NCBI RefSeq assembly: GCF_932526225.1
Contig: NC_064036.1
Span: 19,740,953 to 19,804,952 of the forward strand
Source of the DNA: Nematostella vectensis
Lineage: Eukaryota; Cnidaria; Anthozoa; Actiniaria; Edwardsiidae
Direction: 5' to 3'
Length of the DNA stretch: 64,000 nt
Shown: piece by piece, positions 12,488 to 26,500 of the stretch
Position numbering within the stretch: position 1 is the stretch's first letter
Layout of the letters: every line of letters starts with the position of its first letter
Made by a program: the position numbers and the translations under genes
Notes under the pieces: generated by a model
What the model was told of the DNA's origin: nothing
Database searches by the model: none
Seen by the model: only the letters and a program-made list of their open reading frames with translations

Positions 12488-13537
12488 CTAGAGACTATTT
12501 ATCACCATTATGTCTAGAGACCATTTACCACCATTATGTCTAGAGACCATTTTACCACCATTGTGTGAAAAGACCATTTTACCACCATTATGCATAGAGA
12601 CCATTTTAACGCCATTGTGTATAGAGACCATTTTACCACCATTATGCATACGGACCATTTTACCACCATTGTTTCTAGAGACCATTTTACCACCATTGTG
12701 TCTAGAGACCATTTTACCACCATTATGTCTAGTGACCATTTTACCACCATTATGTCTAGAGACCATTTTACCACCATCATGTGTAGTGACCATTTTACCA
12801 CCATTATGTCTAGAGACCATTTTACCACCATTATGTCTAGAGACCATGTTACCACCATTATGCATAGAGACCATTTTACCACCATTATGTCTAGAGACCA
12901 TTATACCACCATTACGTCTAGAGACCATTTTACCACCATTATGTCTAGAGACCATTTTACCCCCCTTATGCCTAGAGACCATTTTACCACCATTACGTCT
13001 AGAGACCATTTTACCACTATTGTGTGAAAAGACCATTTTACCACCATTATGCATAGAGACCATTTTACCACCATTGTGTGAAAACACCATTTTACCACCA
13101 TTATGCATAGAGACCATTTTACCACCATTGTGTCTAGAGACCATTTTACCACCATTATGTCTAGAGACCATTTTACCACCATTGTGTCTAGAGACCATTT
13201 TACCACCATTATGTCTAGAGACCATTTTACCACAATTATGTCTAGTGACCATTTTATTACCATTATGTCTAGAGACAATTTTACCACCATTATGTCTAGA
13301 GACCATTTTACCACCATTATGCATAGAGACCATTTTACCACCATTATGTCTAGAGACCATTTTACCACCATTATGTCTAGAGACCATTTTACCACCATTG
13401 TGTCTAGAGACCATTTTACCTTCATTATGTCTAGAGACCATTTTACCACCATTATGTCTAAAGACCATTTTACCACCATTGTGTCTAGAGACCATTTAGC
13501 ACCATTATGTATAGAGACCGTTTTACCACCATTATGT
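12488..13537 (+). repeat. 1-kb block rich in 27-bp units with CCCCCCTTATG marker
   Basis: Nearly all units here are 27 bp, so reading frames stay open for about 330 codons on both strands. Markers include GTTTCTAG near 12,670, ACCATGTTACC near 12,846, CCCCCCTTATG near 12,960, GAAAACACC near 13,081 and TTTTATTACC near 13,253. Corresponding blocks are 23,930-24,979, 31,001-32,050 and 57,859-58,908. A diverged version with CCTCCATTACG lies at 27,173-28,195, 34,244-35,266 and 39.1-40.7 kb. The open frames reflect periodicity and are not evidence for a gene. Confidence 0.85.
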
Positions 13538-14720
13538 CTAGAGACCATTTACCACCATTATGTCTAGAGACCATTTACCACCATTATGTCTAGAGACCAT
13601 TTTACCACCATTGCGTGAAAAGACCATTTTACCACCATTATGCATAGAGACCATTTTACCACCATTGTGTATAGAGACCATTTTACCACCATTATGTCTA
13701 GAGACCATTTTACCACCATTATGTCTAGAGACCATTTTACCACCATTGTGTCTAGAGACCATTTTACCATCATTATGTATAGAGACCATTTTACCACCAT
13801 TATGTCTAGAGACCATTTACCACCATTATGTCTAGAGACCATTTAACACCATTGTGTCTAGAGACCATTTTACCACCATTATGTCTAGAGACCATTTTAC
13901 CACCATTATGTCTAGAGACCATTTTACCACCATTGTGTGAAAAGACCATTTTACCACCATTATGTCTAGAGACCATTTTACCACCATTAGTCTAGAGACC
14001 ATTTTACCACCATTATGTCTAGAGACCATTTACCACCATTGTGTGAAAAGACCATTTTACCACCATTATGTCTAAAGACCATTTATCACCATTATGTCTA
14101 GAGACCATTTAACACCATTATGTCTAGAGACCATTTTACCACCATTGTGTGAAAAGACCATTTTACCACCATTATGCATAGAGACCATTTTACCACCATT
14201 GTGTATAGAGACCATTTTACCACCATTATGTCTAGAGACCATTTTACCACCATTATGTCTAGAGACCATTTTACCACCATTGTGTCTAGAGACCATTTTA
14301 CCACCATTATGTCTAGAGACCATTTACCACCATTGTGTCTAGAGACCATTTTACCACCATTATGTCTAGAGACCATTTACCACCATTATGTCTAGAGACC
14401 ATTTTACCATCATTATGTCTAGAGACCATTTTACCACCATTATGTCTAGAGACCATTTTACCACCATTGTGTGAAAAGACCATTTTACCACCATTATGTC
14501 TAGAGACCATTTACCACCATTGTGTGAAAATACCATTTTACCACCATTATGTCTAGAGACCATTTACCACCATTATGTCTAGAGACCATTTAACACCATT
14601 ATGTCTAGAGACCATTTTACCACCATTGTGTGAAAAGACCATTTTACCACCATTATGCATAGAGACCATTTTACCACCATTGTGTATAGAGACCATTTTA
14701 CCACCATTATGTCTAGAGAC
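13538..14720 (+). repeat. Segment with TTAGTCTAGAG and TTTAACACC markers
   Basis: This stretch has repeated groups that start with TTTAACACC 26-bp units (near 13,843, 14,107 and 14,588), an ACCATTAGTCTAG short unit near 13,983 and a GAAAATACC unit near 14,526. It corresponds to 24,980-26,160, 32,051-33,231 and 58,909-60,091; part of it also matches 47.5-48.5 kb. After about 14,720 the alignment with 26.2 kb ends, which marks a recombination junction. Confidence 0.82.
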
Positions 14721-15288
14721 CATTTTACCACCATTGTGTGAAAAGACCATTTTACCACCATTATGTCTAGAGACCATTTTACAACCATTATGTCTAAAGA
14801 CCATTTTACCACCATTGTGTGAAAAGACCATTTTACCACCATTATGTCTAGAGACCATTTTACCACCATTGTGTGAAAAGACCATTTTACCACCATTATG
14901 CATAAAGACCATTTACCACTAGAGACCATTTTACAACCATTGTGTCTAGAGACCATTTTACCACCATTATGTCTAGAGACCATTTTACCACCATTATGTC
15001 TAGAGACCATTTTACCACCATTATGTCTAGAGACCATTTTACCACCATTATGTCTAGAGACCATTTTACCACCATTACGTCTAGAGACCATTTTACAACC
15101 ATTGTGTCTAAAGACCATTTACCACCATTATGTCTAGAGACCATTTTACCACCATTGTTTGAAAATACCATTTTACCACCATTATGCATAGAGACCATTT
15201 TACCACCATTGTGTATAGAGACCATTTTACCTCATTATGTCTAGAGACCATTTTACCACCATTATGTCTAGAGACCATTTTACCACCA
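14721..15288 (+). repeat. Copy of 3,917-4,484 leading into a 3,479-type block
   Basis: This stretch matches 3,917-4,484 at offset 10,804, including the 17-bp junction (14,915) and the 25-bp ACCTCATT unit (near 15,230). Joining it to the preceding segment shows that unequal exchange spliced two block types together. The same junction is present near 60.1 kb, so it predates the 48.9-kb-scale duplication. Confidence 0.82.
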
Positions 15289-18200
15289 TTATGCATAGAG
15301 ACCATTGACCAACATTGTGTCTAGAGACCATTTTACCACCATTGTGTGAAAAGAACATTTTACCACCATTACGTCTAGAGACCATTTTACCACCATTATG
15401 TCTAGAGACCATTTTACCACCATTATGTCCAGAGACCATTTTACCACCATTATGTCTAGAGACCATTTTACCACCATTGTGTCTAGAGACCAATGACCAC
15501 CATTGTGTCTAGAGACCATTTTACCACCATTGTGTGAAAAGATCATTTCACCACCATTACGTCTAGAGACCATTTTACCACTATTATGTCTAGAGACCAT
15601 TTTACCACCATTGTGTGAAAAGACCATTTTACCACCATTATGTCTAGTGACCATTTTACCACCATTATGTCTAGTGCCCATTTTACCACCATTGTGTGAA
15701 AAGACCATTTTACCACCATTATGCATAGAGACCATTTTACCACCATTATGCCTAGAGACCATTTTACAACCATTGTGTCTAGAGACCATTTTACAACCAT
15801 TATGTCTAGAGACCATTTTACCACCATTGTGTGAAAAGACCATTTTACCACCATTATGTCTAGTGACCATTTTACCACCATTGTGTGAAAAGACCATTTT
15901 ACCACCATTATGCATAGGGACCATTTTACCACCATTATGTCTAGAGACCATTTTACAACCATTGTGTCTAGAGACCATTTTACCACCATTGTGTGAAAAG
16001 ACCATTTTACCACCATTATGCATAGAGACCATTTTACCACCATTATGTCTAGAGACCATTTACCACCATTATGTCTAGAGATCATTACCACCATTATGTC
16101 TAAAGACCATTTACCACCATTATGTCTAGAGACCATTTACCACCAATATGTCTAGAGACCATTTACCACCATTGTGTCTAGAGACCATTTTACCACCATT
16201 ATGTCTAGAGACCATTTTACCACCATTATGTCTAGAGACCATTTTACCACCATTGTGTGAAAAGACCATTTTACCACCATTATGTCTAGAGACCATTTTA
16301 CCACCATTATGTCTAGAGACCATTTTACCACCATTATGTCTAGAGACCATTTACCACCATTGTGTGAAAAGACCATTTTACCACCATTATGTCTAGAGAC
16401 CATTTACCACCATTATGTCTAGAGACCATTTTACCACCATTGTGTGAAAAGACCATTTTACCACCAATATGTCTAGAGACCATTTACCACCATTGTGTGA
16501 AAAGACCATTTTACCACCATTATGTCTAGAGACCGTTTACCACCATTATGTCTAGAGACCATTTACCACCATTATGTCTAGAGACCATTTTACCACCATT
16601 GTGTGAAAAGACCATTTTACCACCATTATGCATAGAGACCATTTTACCACCATTGTGTATAGAGACCATTTTACCACCATTATGTCTAGAGACCATTTTA
16701 CCACCATTATGTCTAGAGACCATTTTACCACCATTGTGTCTAGAGACCATTTTACCACCATTATGTATAGAGACCATTTTACCACCATTATGTCTAGAGA
16801 CCATTTTACCACCATTATGTCTAGAGATTATTTTACCACCATTGTGTCTAGAGACCATTTTACCACCATTATGTCTAGAGACCATTTACCACCATTGTGT
16901 CTAGAGACCATTTTACCACCATTATGTCTAGAGACCATTTTACCACCATTGTGTGAAAAGACCATTTTACCACCATTATGTCTAGAGACCATTTACCACC
17001 ATTGTGTGAAAAGACCATTTTACCACCATTATGTCTAGAGACCATTTACCACCATTATGTCTAGAGACTATTTACCACCATTGTGTCTAGAGACCATTTT
17101 ACCACCATTATGTCTAGAGACCATTTTACCACCATTGTGTGAAAAGACCATTTTACCACCATTATGTCTAGAGACCATTTTACCACCATTATGTCTAGAG
17201 ACCATTTTACCACTATTATGTCTAGAGACCATTTACCACCATTGTGTGAAAAGACCATTTTACCACCATTATGTCTTGAGACCATTTTACCACCATTGTG
17301 TCTAGAGACCATTTTACCACCATTATGTCTAGAGACCATTTACCACCATTGTGTCTAGAGACCATTTGACCACCATTATGTCTAGAGACCATTTTACGAC
17401 CATTGTGTGAAAAGACCATTTTACCACCATTATGTCTAGAGACCATTTTACCACCATTATGTCTAGAGACCATTTTACCACCATTATGTCTAGAGACCAT
17501 TTACCACCATTGTGTGAAAAGACCATTTTACCACCATTATGTCTAGAGACCATTTACCACCATTATGTCTAGAGACTATTTACCACCATTGTGTCTAGAG
17601 ACCATTTTACCACCATTATGTCTAGAGACCATTTTACCACCATTGTGTGAAAAACCATTTTACCACCATTATGTCTAGAGACAATTTTACCACCATTATG
17701 TCTAGAGACCATTTACCACTATTGTGTGAAAAGACCATTTTACCACCATTATGTCTAGAGACCATTTACCACCATTATGTCTAGAGACTATTTACCACCA
17801 TTATGTCTAGAGATTATTTACCACCATTATGTCTAGAGACCATTTTACCACCATTGTGTGAAAAGACCATTTTACCACCATTATGCATAGAGACCATTTT
17901 ACCACCATTGTGTATAGAGACCATTTTACCACCATTATGTCTAGAGACCATTTTACCACCATTATGTCTAGAGACCATTTTACCACCATTGTGTCTAGAG
18001 ACCATTTTACCACCATTATGTCTAGTGACCATTTTACCACCATTATTTTTTAGTGACCATTTTACCACCATTGTGTCTAGAGACCATTTTACCACCATTA
18101 TGTCTAGTGACCATTTTACCACCATTATGTCTAGAGACCATTTTACCACCATTATGTCTAGAGACCATTTTACCACTATTGTGTCTAGAGACCATTTTAC

Positions 18201-19405
18201 CACCATTATGTCTAGAGACCATTTTACCACCATTATGTCTAAAGACCATTTTACCACCATTATGTCTAGAGACCATTTACCACCATTATGTCTAGAGACC
18301 ATTTACCACCATTGTGTCTAGAGACCATTTTACCACCATTATGTCTAGAGACCATTTTACCACCATTATGTCTAGAGACCATTTTACCACCATTGTGTGA
18401 AAAGACCATTTTACCACCATTATGTATAGAGACCATTTTACCACCGTTAGTCTAGAGACCATTTTACCATTATTATGTCTAGAGACCATTTACCACCATT
18501 GTGTGAAAAGACCTTTTTACCACCATTATGTCTAGAGACCATTTACCACCATTGTGTGAAAAGACCATTTTACCACCATTATGTCTAGAGACCATTTTAC
18601 CACCATTATGTCTAGAGACCATTTTACCACCATTGTGTGAAAAGACAATTTTACCACCATTATGTCTAGAGACCATTTTACCACCATTATGTCTAGAGAC
18701 CATTTTACCACCATTGTGTCTAGAGACCATTTTACCACCATTATGTCTAGAGACCATTTACCACCATTGTGTCTAGAGACCATTTTACCACCATTATGTC
18801 TAGAGACCATTTTACCACCATTGTGTGAAAAGACCATTTTACCACCATTATGTCTAGAGACAATTTTACCACCATTATGTCTAGAGACCATTTACCACCA
18901 TTGTGTGAAAGGACCATTTTACCACCATTATGTCTAGAGACCATTTACCACCATTATGTCTAGAGACTATTTACCACCATTGTGTTTAGAGACCATTTTA
19001 CCACCATTATGTCTAGAGACCATTTTACCACCATTATGTCTAGAGACCATTTTACCACCACTATGTCTAGAGACCATTTACCACCATTGTGTGAGACCAT
19101 TTTACCACCATTATGTCTAGAGACCATTTTACCACCATTGTGTGAAAAGACCATTTTACCACCATTATGTCTAGAGACCATTTTACCACCATTATGTCTA
19201 GAGACCATTTACCACCATTGTGTGAAAAGGCCATTTTACCACCATTATGTCTAGAGACCATTTTACCACCATTGTGTCTAGAGACCATTTTACCACAATT
19301 ATGTCTAGAGACCATTTACCACCATTGTGTCTAGAGAACATTTTACCACCATTATGTCTAGAGACCATTTTACCACCATTATGTCTAGAGACCATTTTAC
19401 CACCA
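15289..19405 (+). repeat. 4,117-bp block, copy 1
   Basis: It consists of a 3,479-type block followed by part of the GTGTGAGACC segment, cut off at about 19,370-19,405 where the next block starts. It lacks a 27-bp monomer near 16,990-17,040 relative to copy 2 (offset 4,117 before, 4,144 after). A GTCTTGAG unit near 17,275 is shared with copy 2 (near 21,419); the first two 3,479-bp copies have GTCTGGAG there. Confidence 0.86.
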
Positions 19406-22400
19406 TTATGCATAGAGACCATTGACCAACATTGTGTCTAGAGACCATTTTACCACCATTGTGTGAAAAGAACATTTTACCACCATTACGTCTAGAGACC
19501 ATTTTACCACCATTATGTCTAGAGACCATTTTACCACCATTATGTCCAGAGACCATTTTACCACCATTATGTCTAGAGACCATTTTACCACCATTGTGTC
19601 TAGAGACCAATGACCACCATTGTGTCTAGAGACCATTTTACCACCATTGTGTGAAAAGATCATTTCACCACCATTACGTCTAGAGACCATTTTACCACTA
19701 TTATGTCTAGAGACCATTTTACCACCATTGTGTGAAAAGACCATTTTACCACCATTATGTCTAGTGACCATTTTACCACCATTATGTCTAGTGCCCATTT
19801 TACCACCATTGTGTGAAAAGACCATTTTACCACCATTATGCATAGAGACCATTTTACCACCATTATGCCTAGAGACCATTTTACAACCATTGTGTCTAGA
19901 GACCATTTTACAACCATTATGTCTAGAGACCATTTTACCACCATTGTGTGAAAAGACCATTTTACCACCATTATGTCTAGTGACCATTTTACCACCATTG
20001 TGTGAAAAGACCATTTTACCACCATTATGCATAGGGACCATTTTACCACCATTATGTCTAGAGACCATTTTACAACCATTGTGTCTAGAGACCATTTTAC
20101 CACCATTGTGTGAAAAGACCATTTTACCACCATTATGCATAGAGACCATTTTACCACCATTATGTCTAGAGACCATTTACCACCATTATGTCTAGAGATC
20201 ATTACCACCATTATGTCTAAAGACCATTTACCACCATTATGTCTAGAGACCATTTACCACCAATATGTCTAGAGACCATTTACCACCATTGTGTCTAGAG
20301 ACCATTTTACCACCATTATGTCTAGAGACCATTTTACCACCATTATGTCTAGAGACCATTTTACCACCATTGTGTGAAAAGACCATTTTACCACCATTAT
20401 GTCTAGAGACCATTTTACCACCATTATGTCTAGAGACCATTTTACCACCATTATGTCTAGAGACCATTTACCACCATTGTGTGAAAAGACCATTTTACCA
20501 CCATTATGTCTAGAGACCATTTACCACCATTATGTCTAGAGACCATTTTACCACCATTGTGTGAAAAGACCATTTTACCACCAATATGTCTAGAGACCAT
20601 TTACCACCATTGTGTGAAAAGACCATTTTACCACCATTATGTCTAGAGACCGTTTACCACCATTATGTCTAGAGACCATTTACCACCATTATGTCTAGAG
20701 ACCATTTTACCACCATTGTGTGAAAAGACCATTTTACCACCATTATGCATAGAGACCATTTTACCACCATTGTGTATAGAGACCATTTTACCACCATTAT
20801 GTCTAGAGACCATTTTACCACCATTATGTCTAGAGACCATTTTACCACCATTGTGTCTAGAGACCATTTTACCACCATTATGTATAGAGACCATTTTACC
20901 ACCATTATGTCTAGAGACCATTTTACCACCATTATGTCTAGAGATTATTTTACCACCATTGTGTCTAGAGACCATTTTACCACCATTATGTCTAGAGACC
21001 ATTTACCACCATTGTGTCTAGAGACCATTTTACCACCATTATGTCTAGAGACCATTTTACCACCATTGTGTGAAAAGACCATTTTACCACCATTATGTCT
21101 AGAGACCATTTTACCACCATTATGTCTAGAGACCATTTACCACCATTGTGTGAAAAGACCATTTTACCACCATTATGTCTAGAGACCATTTACCACCATT
21201 ATGTCTAGAGACTATTTACCACCATTGTGTCTAGAGACCATTTTACCACCATTATGTCTAGAGACCATTTTACCACCATTGTGTGAAAAGACCATTTTAC
21301 CACCATTATGTCTAGAGACCATTTTACCACCATTATGTCTAGAGACCATTTTACCACTATTATGTCTAGAGACCATTTACCACCATTGTGTGAAAAGACC
21401 ATTTTACCACCATTATGTCTTGAGACCATTTTACCACCATTGTGTCTAGAGACCATTTTACCACCATTATGTCTAGAGACCATTTACCACCATTGTGTCT
21501 AGAGACCATTTGACCACCATTATGTCTAGAGACCATTTTACGACCATTGTGTGAAAAGACCATTTTACCACCATTATGTCTAGAGACCATTTTACCACCA
21601 TTATGTCTAGAGACCATTTTACCACCATTATGTCTAGAGACCATTTACCACCATTGTGTGAAAAGACCATTTTACCACCATTATGTCTAGAGACCATTTA
21701 CCACCATTATGTCTAGAGACTATTTACCACCATTGTGTCTAGAGACCATTTTACCACCATTATGTCTAGAGACCATTTTACCACCATTGTGTGAAAAACC
21801 ATTTTACCACCATTATGTCTAGAGACAATTTTACCACCATTATGTCTAGAGACCATTTACCACTATTGTGTGAAAAGACCATTTTACCACCATTATGTCT
21901 AGAGACCATTTACCACCATTATGTCTAGAGACTATTTACCACCATTATGTCTAGAGATTATTTACCACCATTATGTCTAGAGACCATTTTACCACCATTG
22001 TGTGAAAAGACCATTTTACCACCATTATGCATAGAGACCATTTTACCACCATTGTGTATAGAGACCATTTTACCACCATTATGTCTAGAGACCATTTTAC
22101 CACCATTATGTCTAGAGACCATTTTACCACCATTGTGTCTAGAGACCATTTTACCACCATTATGTCTAGTGACCATTTTACCACCATTATTTTTTAGTGA
22201 CCATTTTACCACCATTGTGTCTAGAGACCATTTTACCACCATTATGTCTAGTGACCATTTTACCACCATTATGTCTAGAGACCATTTTACCACCATTATG
22301 TCTAGAGACCATTTTACCACTATTGTGTCTAGAGACCATTTTACCACCATTATGTCTAGAGACCATTTTACCACCATTATGTCTAAAGACCATTTTACCA

Positions 22401-23522
22401 CCATTATGTCTAGAGACCATTTACCACCATTATGTCTAGAGACCATTTACCACCATTGTGTCTAGAGACCATTTTACCACCATTATGTCTAGAGACCATT
22501 TTACCACCATTATGTCTAGAGACCATTTTACCACCATTGTGTGAAAAGACCATTTTACCACCATTATGTATAGAGACCATTTTACCACCGTTAGTCTAGA
22601 GACCATTTTACCATTATTATGTCTAGAGACCATTTACCACCATTGTGTGAAAAGACCTTTTTACCACCATTATGTCTAGAGACCATTTACCACCATTGTG
22701 TGAAAAGACCATTTTACCACCATTATGTCTAGAGACCATTTTACCACCATTATGTCTAGAGAAAATTTTACCACCATTGTGTGAAAAGACAATTTTACCA
22801 CCATTATGTCTAGAGACCATTTTACCACCATTATGTCTAGAGACCATTTTACCACCATTGTGTCTAGAGACCATTTTACCACCATTATGTCTAGAGACCA
22901 TTTACCACCATTGTGTCTAGAGACCATTTTACCACCATTATGTCTAGAGACCATTTTACCACCATTGTGTGAAAAGACCATTTTACCACCATTATGTCTA
23001 GAGACAATTTTACCACCATTATGTCTAGAGACCATTTACCACCATTGTGTGAAAGGACCATTTTACCACCATTATGTCTAGAGACCATTTACCACCATTA
23101 TGTCTAGAGACTATTTACCACCATTGTGTTTAGAGACCATTTTACCACCATTATGTCTAGAGACCATTTTACCACCATTATGTCTAGAGACCATTTTACC
23201 ACCACTATGTCTAGAGACCATTTACCACCATTGTGTGAGACCATTTTACCACCATTATGTCTAGAGACCATTTTACCACCATTGTGTGAAAAGACCATTT
23301 TACCACCATTATGTCTAGAGACCATTTTACCACCATTATGTCTAGAGACCATTTACCACCATTGTGTGAAAAGGCCATTTTACCACCATTATGTCTAGAG
23401 ACCATTTTACCACCATTGTGTCTAGAGACCATTTTACCACAATTATGTCTAGAGACCATTTACCACCATTGTGTCTAGAGAACATTTTACCACCATTATG
23501 TCTAGAGACCATTTTACCACCA
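19406..23522 (+). repeat. 4,117-bp block, copy 2 (tandem)
   Basis: A tandem copy of 15,289-19,405. It continues past the point where copy 1 is cut, into sequence equivalent to about 12,080. A private change, GAGAAAATTTT near 22,760, is absent from the other block copies I compared. The shared GTCTTGAG variant groups the two 4,117-bp copies together within the 3,479-type family. Confidence 0.84.
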
Positions 23523-26500
23523 TTGTGTGAAAAGACAATTTTACCACCATTATGTCTAAAGACCATTTTACCACCATTATGTCTAGAGACCATTTTACCA
23601 CCATTATGTCTAGAGACAATTTACCACCATTGTGTGAAAAGACCATTTTACCACCATTATGTCTAGAGACCATTTTACCACCATTATGTCTAGAGACTAT
23701 TTACCACCATTGTGTCTAGAGACCATTTTACCACCATTATGTCTAGAGACCATTTTACCACCATTGTGTGAAAAGACCATTTTACCACCATTATCTCTAG
23801 AGACCATTTTACCACCATTATGTCTAGAGACCATTTTACCACCATTATGTATAGAGACCATTTACCACCATTGTGTGAAAAGACCATTTTACCAGCATTA
23901 TGTCTAGAGACCATTTACCACCATTATGTCTAGAGACTATTTATCACCATTATGTCTAGAGACCATTTACCACCATTATGTCTAGAGACCATTTTACCAC
24001 CATTGTGTGAAAAGACCATTTTACCACCATTATGCATAGAGACCATTTTACCGCCATTGTGTATAGAGACCATTTTACCACCATTATGCATAGAGACCAT
24101 TTTACCACCATTGTTTCTAGAGACCATTTTACCACCATTGTGTCTAGAGACCATTTTACCACCATTATGTCTAGTGACCATTTTACCACCATTATGTCTA
24201 GAGACCATTTTACCACCATTATGTGTAGTGACCATTTTACCACCATTACGTCTAGAGACCATTTTACCACCATTATGTCTAGAGACCATGTTACCACCAT
24301 TATGCATAGAGACCATTTTACCACCATTATGTCTAGAGACCATTTTACCACCATTACGTCTAGAGACCATTTTACCACCATTATGTCTAGAGACCATTTT
24401 ACCCCCCTTATGCCTAGAGACCATTTTACCACCATTACGTCTAGAGACCATTTTACCACTATTGTGTGAAAAGACCATTTTACCACCATTATGCATAGAG
24501 ACCATTTTACCACCATTGTGTGAAAACACCATTTTACCACCATTATGCATAGAGACCATTTTACCACCATTGTGTCTAGAGACCATTTTACCACCATTAT
24601 GTCTAGAGACCATTTTACCACCATTGTGTCTAGAGACCATTTTACCACCATTATGTCTAGAGACCATTTTACCACAATTATGTCTAGTGACCATTTTATT
24701 ACCATTATGTCTAGAGACAATTTTACCACCATTATGTCTAGAGACCATTTTACCACCATTATGCATAGAGACCATTTTACCACCATTATGTCTAGAGACC
24801 ATTTTACCACCATTATGTCTAGAGACCATTTTACCACCATTGTGTCTAGAGACCATTTTACCACCATTATGTCTAGAGACCATTTTACCACCATTATGTC
24901 TAAAGACCATTTTACCACCATTGTGTCTAGAGACCATTTAGCACCATTATGTATAGAGACCGTTTTACCACCATTATGTCTAGAGACCATTTACCACCAT
25001 TATGTCTAGAGACCATTTACCACCATTATGTCTAGAGACCATTTTACCACCATTGCGTGAAAAGACCATTTTACCACCATTATGCATAGAGACCATTTTA
25101 CCACCATTGTGTATAGAGACCATTTTACCACCATTATGTCTAGAGACCATTTTACCACCATTATGTCTAGAGACCATTTTACCACCATTGTGTCTAGAGA
25201 CCATTTTACCATCATTATGTATAGAGACCATTTTACCACCATTATGTCTAGAGACCATTTACCACCATTATGTCTAGAGACCATTTAACACCATTGTGTC
25301 TAGAGACCATTTTACCACCATTATGTCTAGAGACCATTTTACCACCATTATGTCTAGAGACCATTTTACCACCATTGTGTGAAAAGACCATTTTACCACC
25401 ATTATGTCTAGAGACCATTTTACCACCATTAGTCTAGAGACCATTTTACCACCATTATGTCTAGAGACCATTTACCACCATTGTGTGAAAAGACCATTTT
25501 ACCACCATTATGTCTAAAGACCATTTATCACCATTATGTCTAGAGACCATTTAACACCATTATGTCTAGAGACCATTTTACCACCATTGTGTGAAAAGAC
25601 CATTTTACCACCATTATGCATAGAGACCATTTTACCACCATTGTGTATAGAGACCATTTTACCACCATTATGTCTAGAGACCATTTTACCACCATTATGT
25701 CTAGAGACCATTTTACCACCATTGTGTCTAGAGACCATTTTACCACCATTATGTCTAGAGACCATTTACCACCATTGTGTCTAGAGACCATTTTACCACC
25801 ATTATGTCTAGAGACCATTTACCACCATTGTGTCTAGAGACCATTTTACCATCATTATGTCTAGAGACCATTTTACCACCATTATGTCTAGAGACCATTT
25901 TACCACCATTGTGTGAAAAGACCATTTTACCACCATTATGTCTAGAGACCATTTACCACCATTGTGTGAAAATACCATTTTACCACCATTATGTCTAGAG
26001 ACCATTTACCACCATTATGTCTAGAGACCATTTAACACCATTATGTCTAGAGACCATTTTACCACCATTGTGTGAAAAGACCATTTTACCACCATTATGC
26101 ATAGAGACCATTTTACCACCATTGTGTATAGAGACCATTTTACCACCATTATGTCTAGAGACCATTTTACCACCATTATGTCTAGAGACCATTTTACCAC
26201 CATTGTGTCTAGAGACCATTTTACCACCATTATGCCTAGAGACCATTTTACCACCATTGTGTGAAAAGACCATTTTACCACCATTATGTCTAGAGACCAT
26301 TTTACCACCATTGTGTGAAAAGACCATTTTACCACCATTATGTCTAGAGACCATTTACCACCATTGTGTCTAGAGACCATTTTACCACCATTATGTCTAG
26401 AGAACATTTTACCACCATTATGTCTAGAGACCATTTTACCACCATTGTGTGAAAAGACCATTTTACCACCATTATGTCTAGAGACCATTTACCACCATTG

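Noticed and set aside
12488-13499. Long open reading frames (330-524 codons) on both strands as protein genes
   Set aside because: They overlap in several frames on both strands, consist only of nonapeptide repeats, end wherever a 26-bp unit shifts phase, and show no signal peptide, domain or codon preference. They follow from a 27-bp period.
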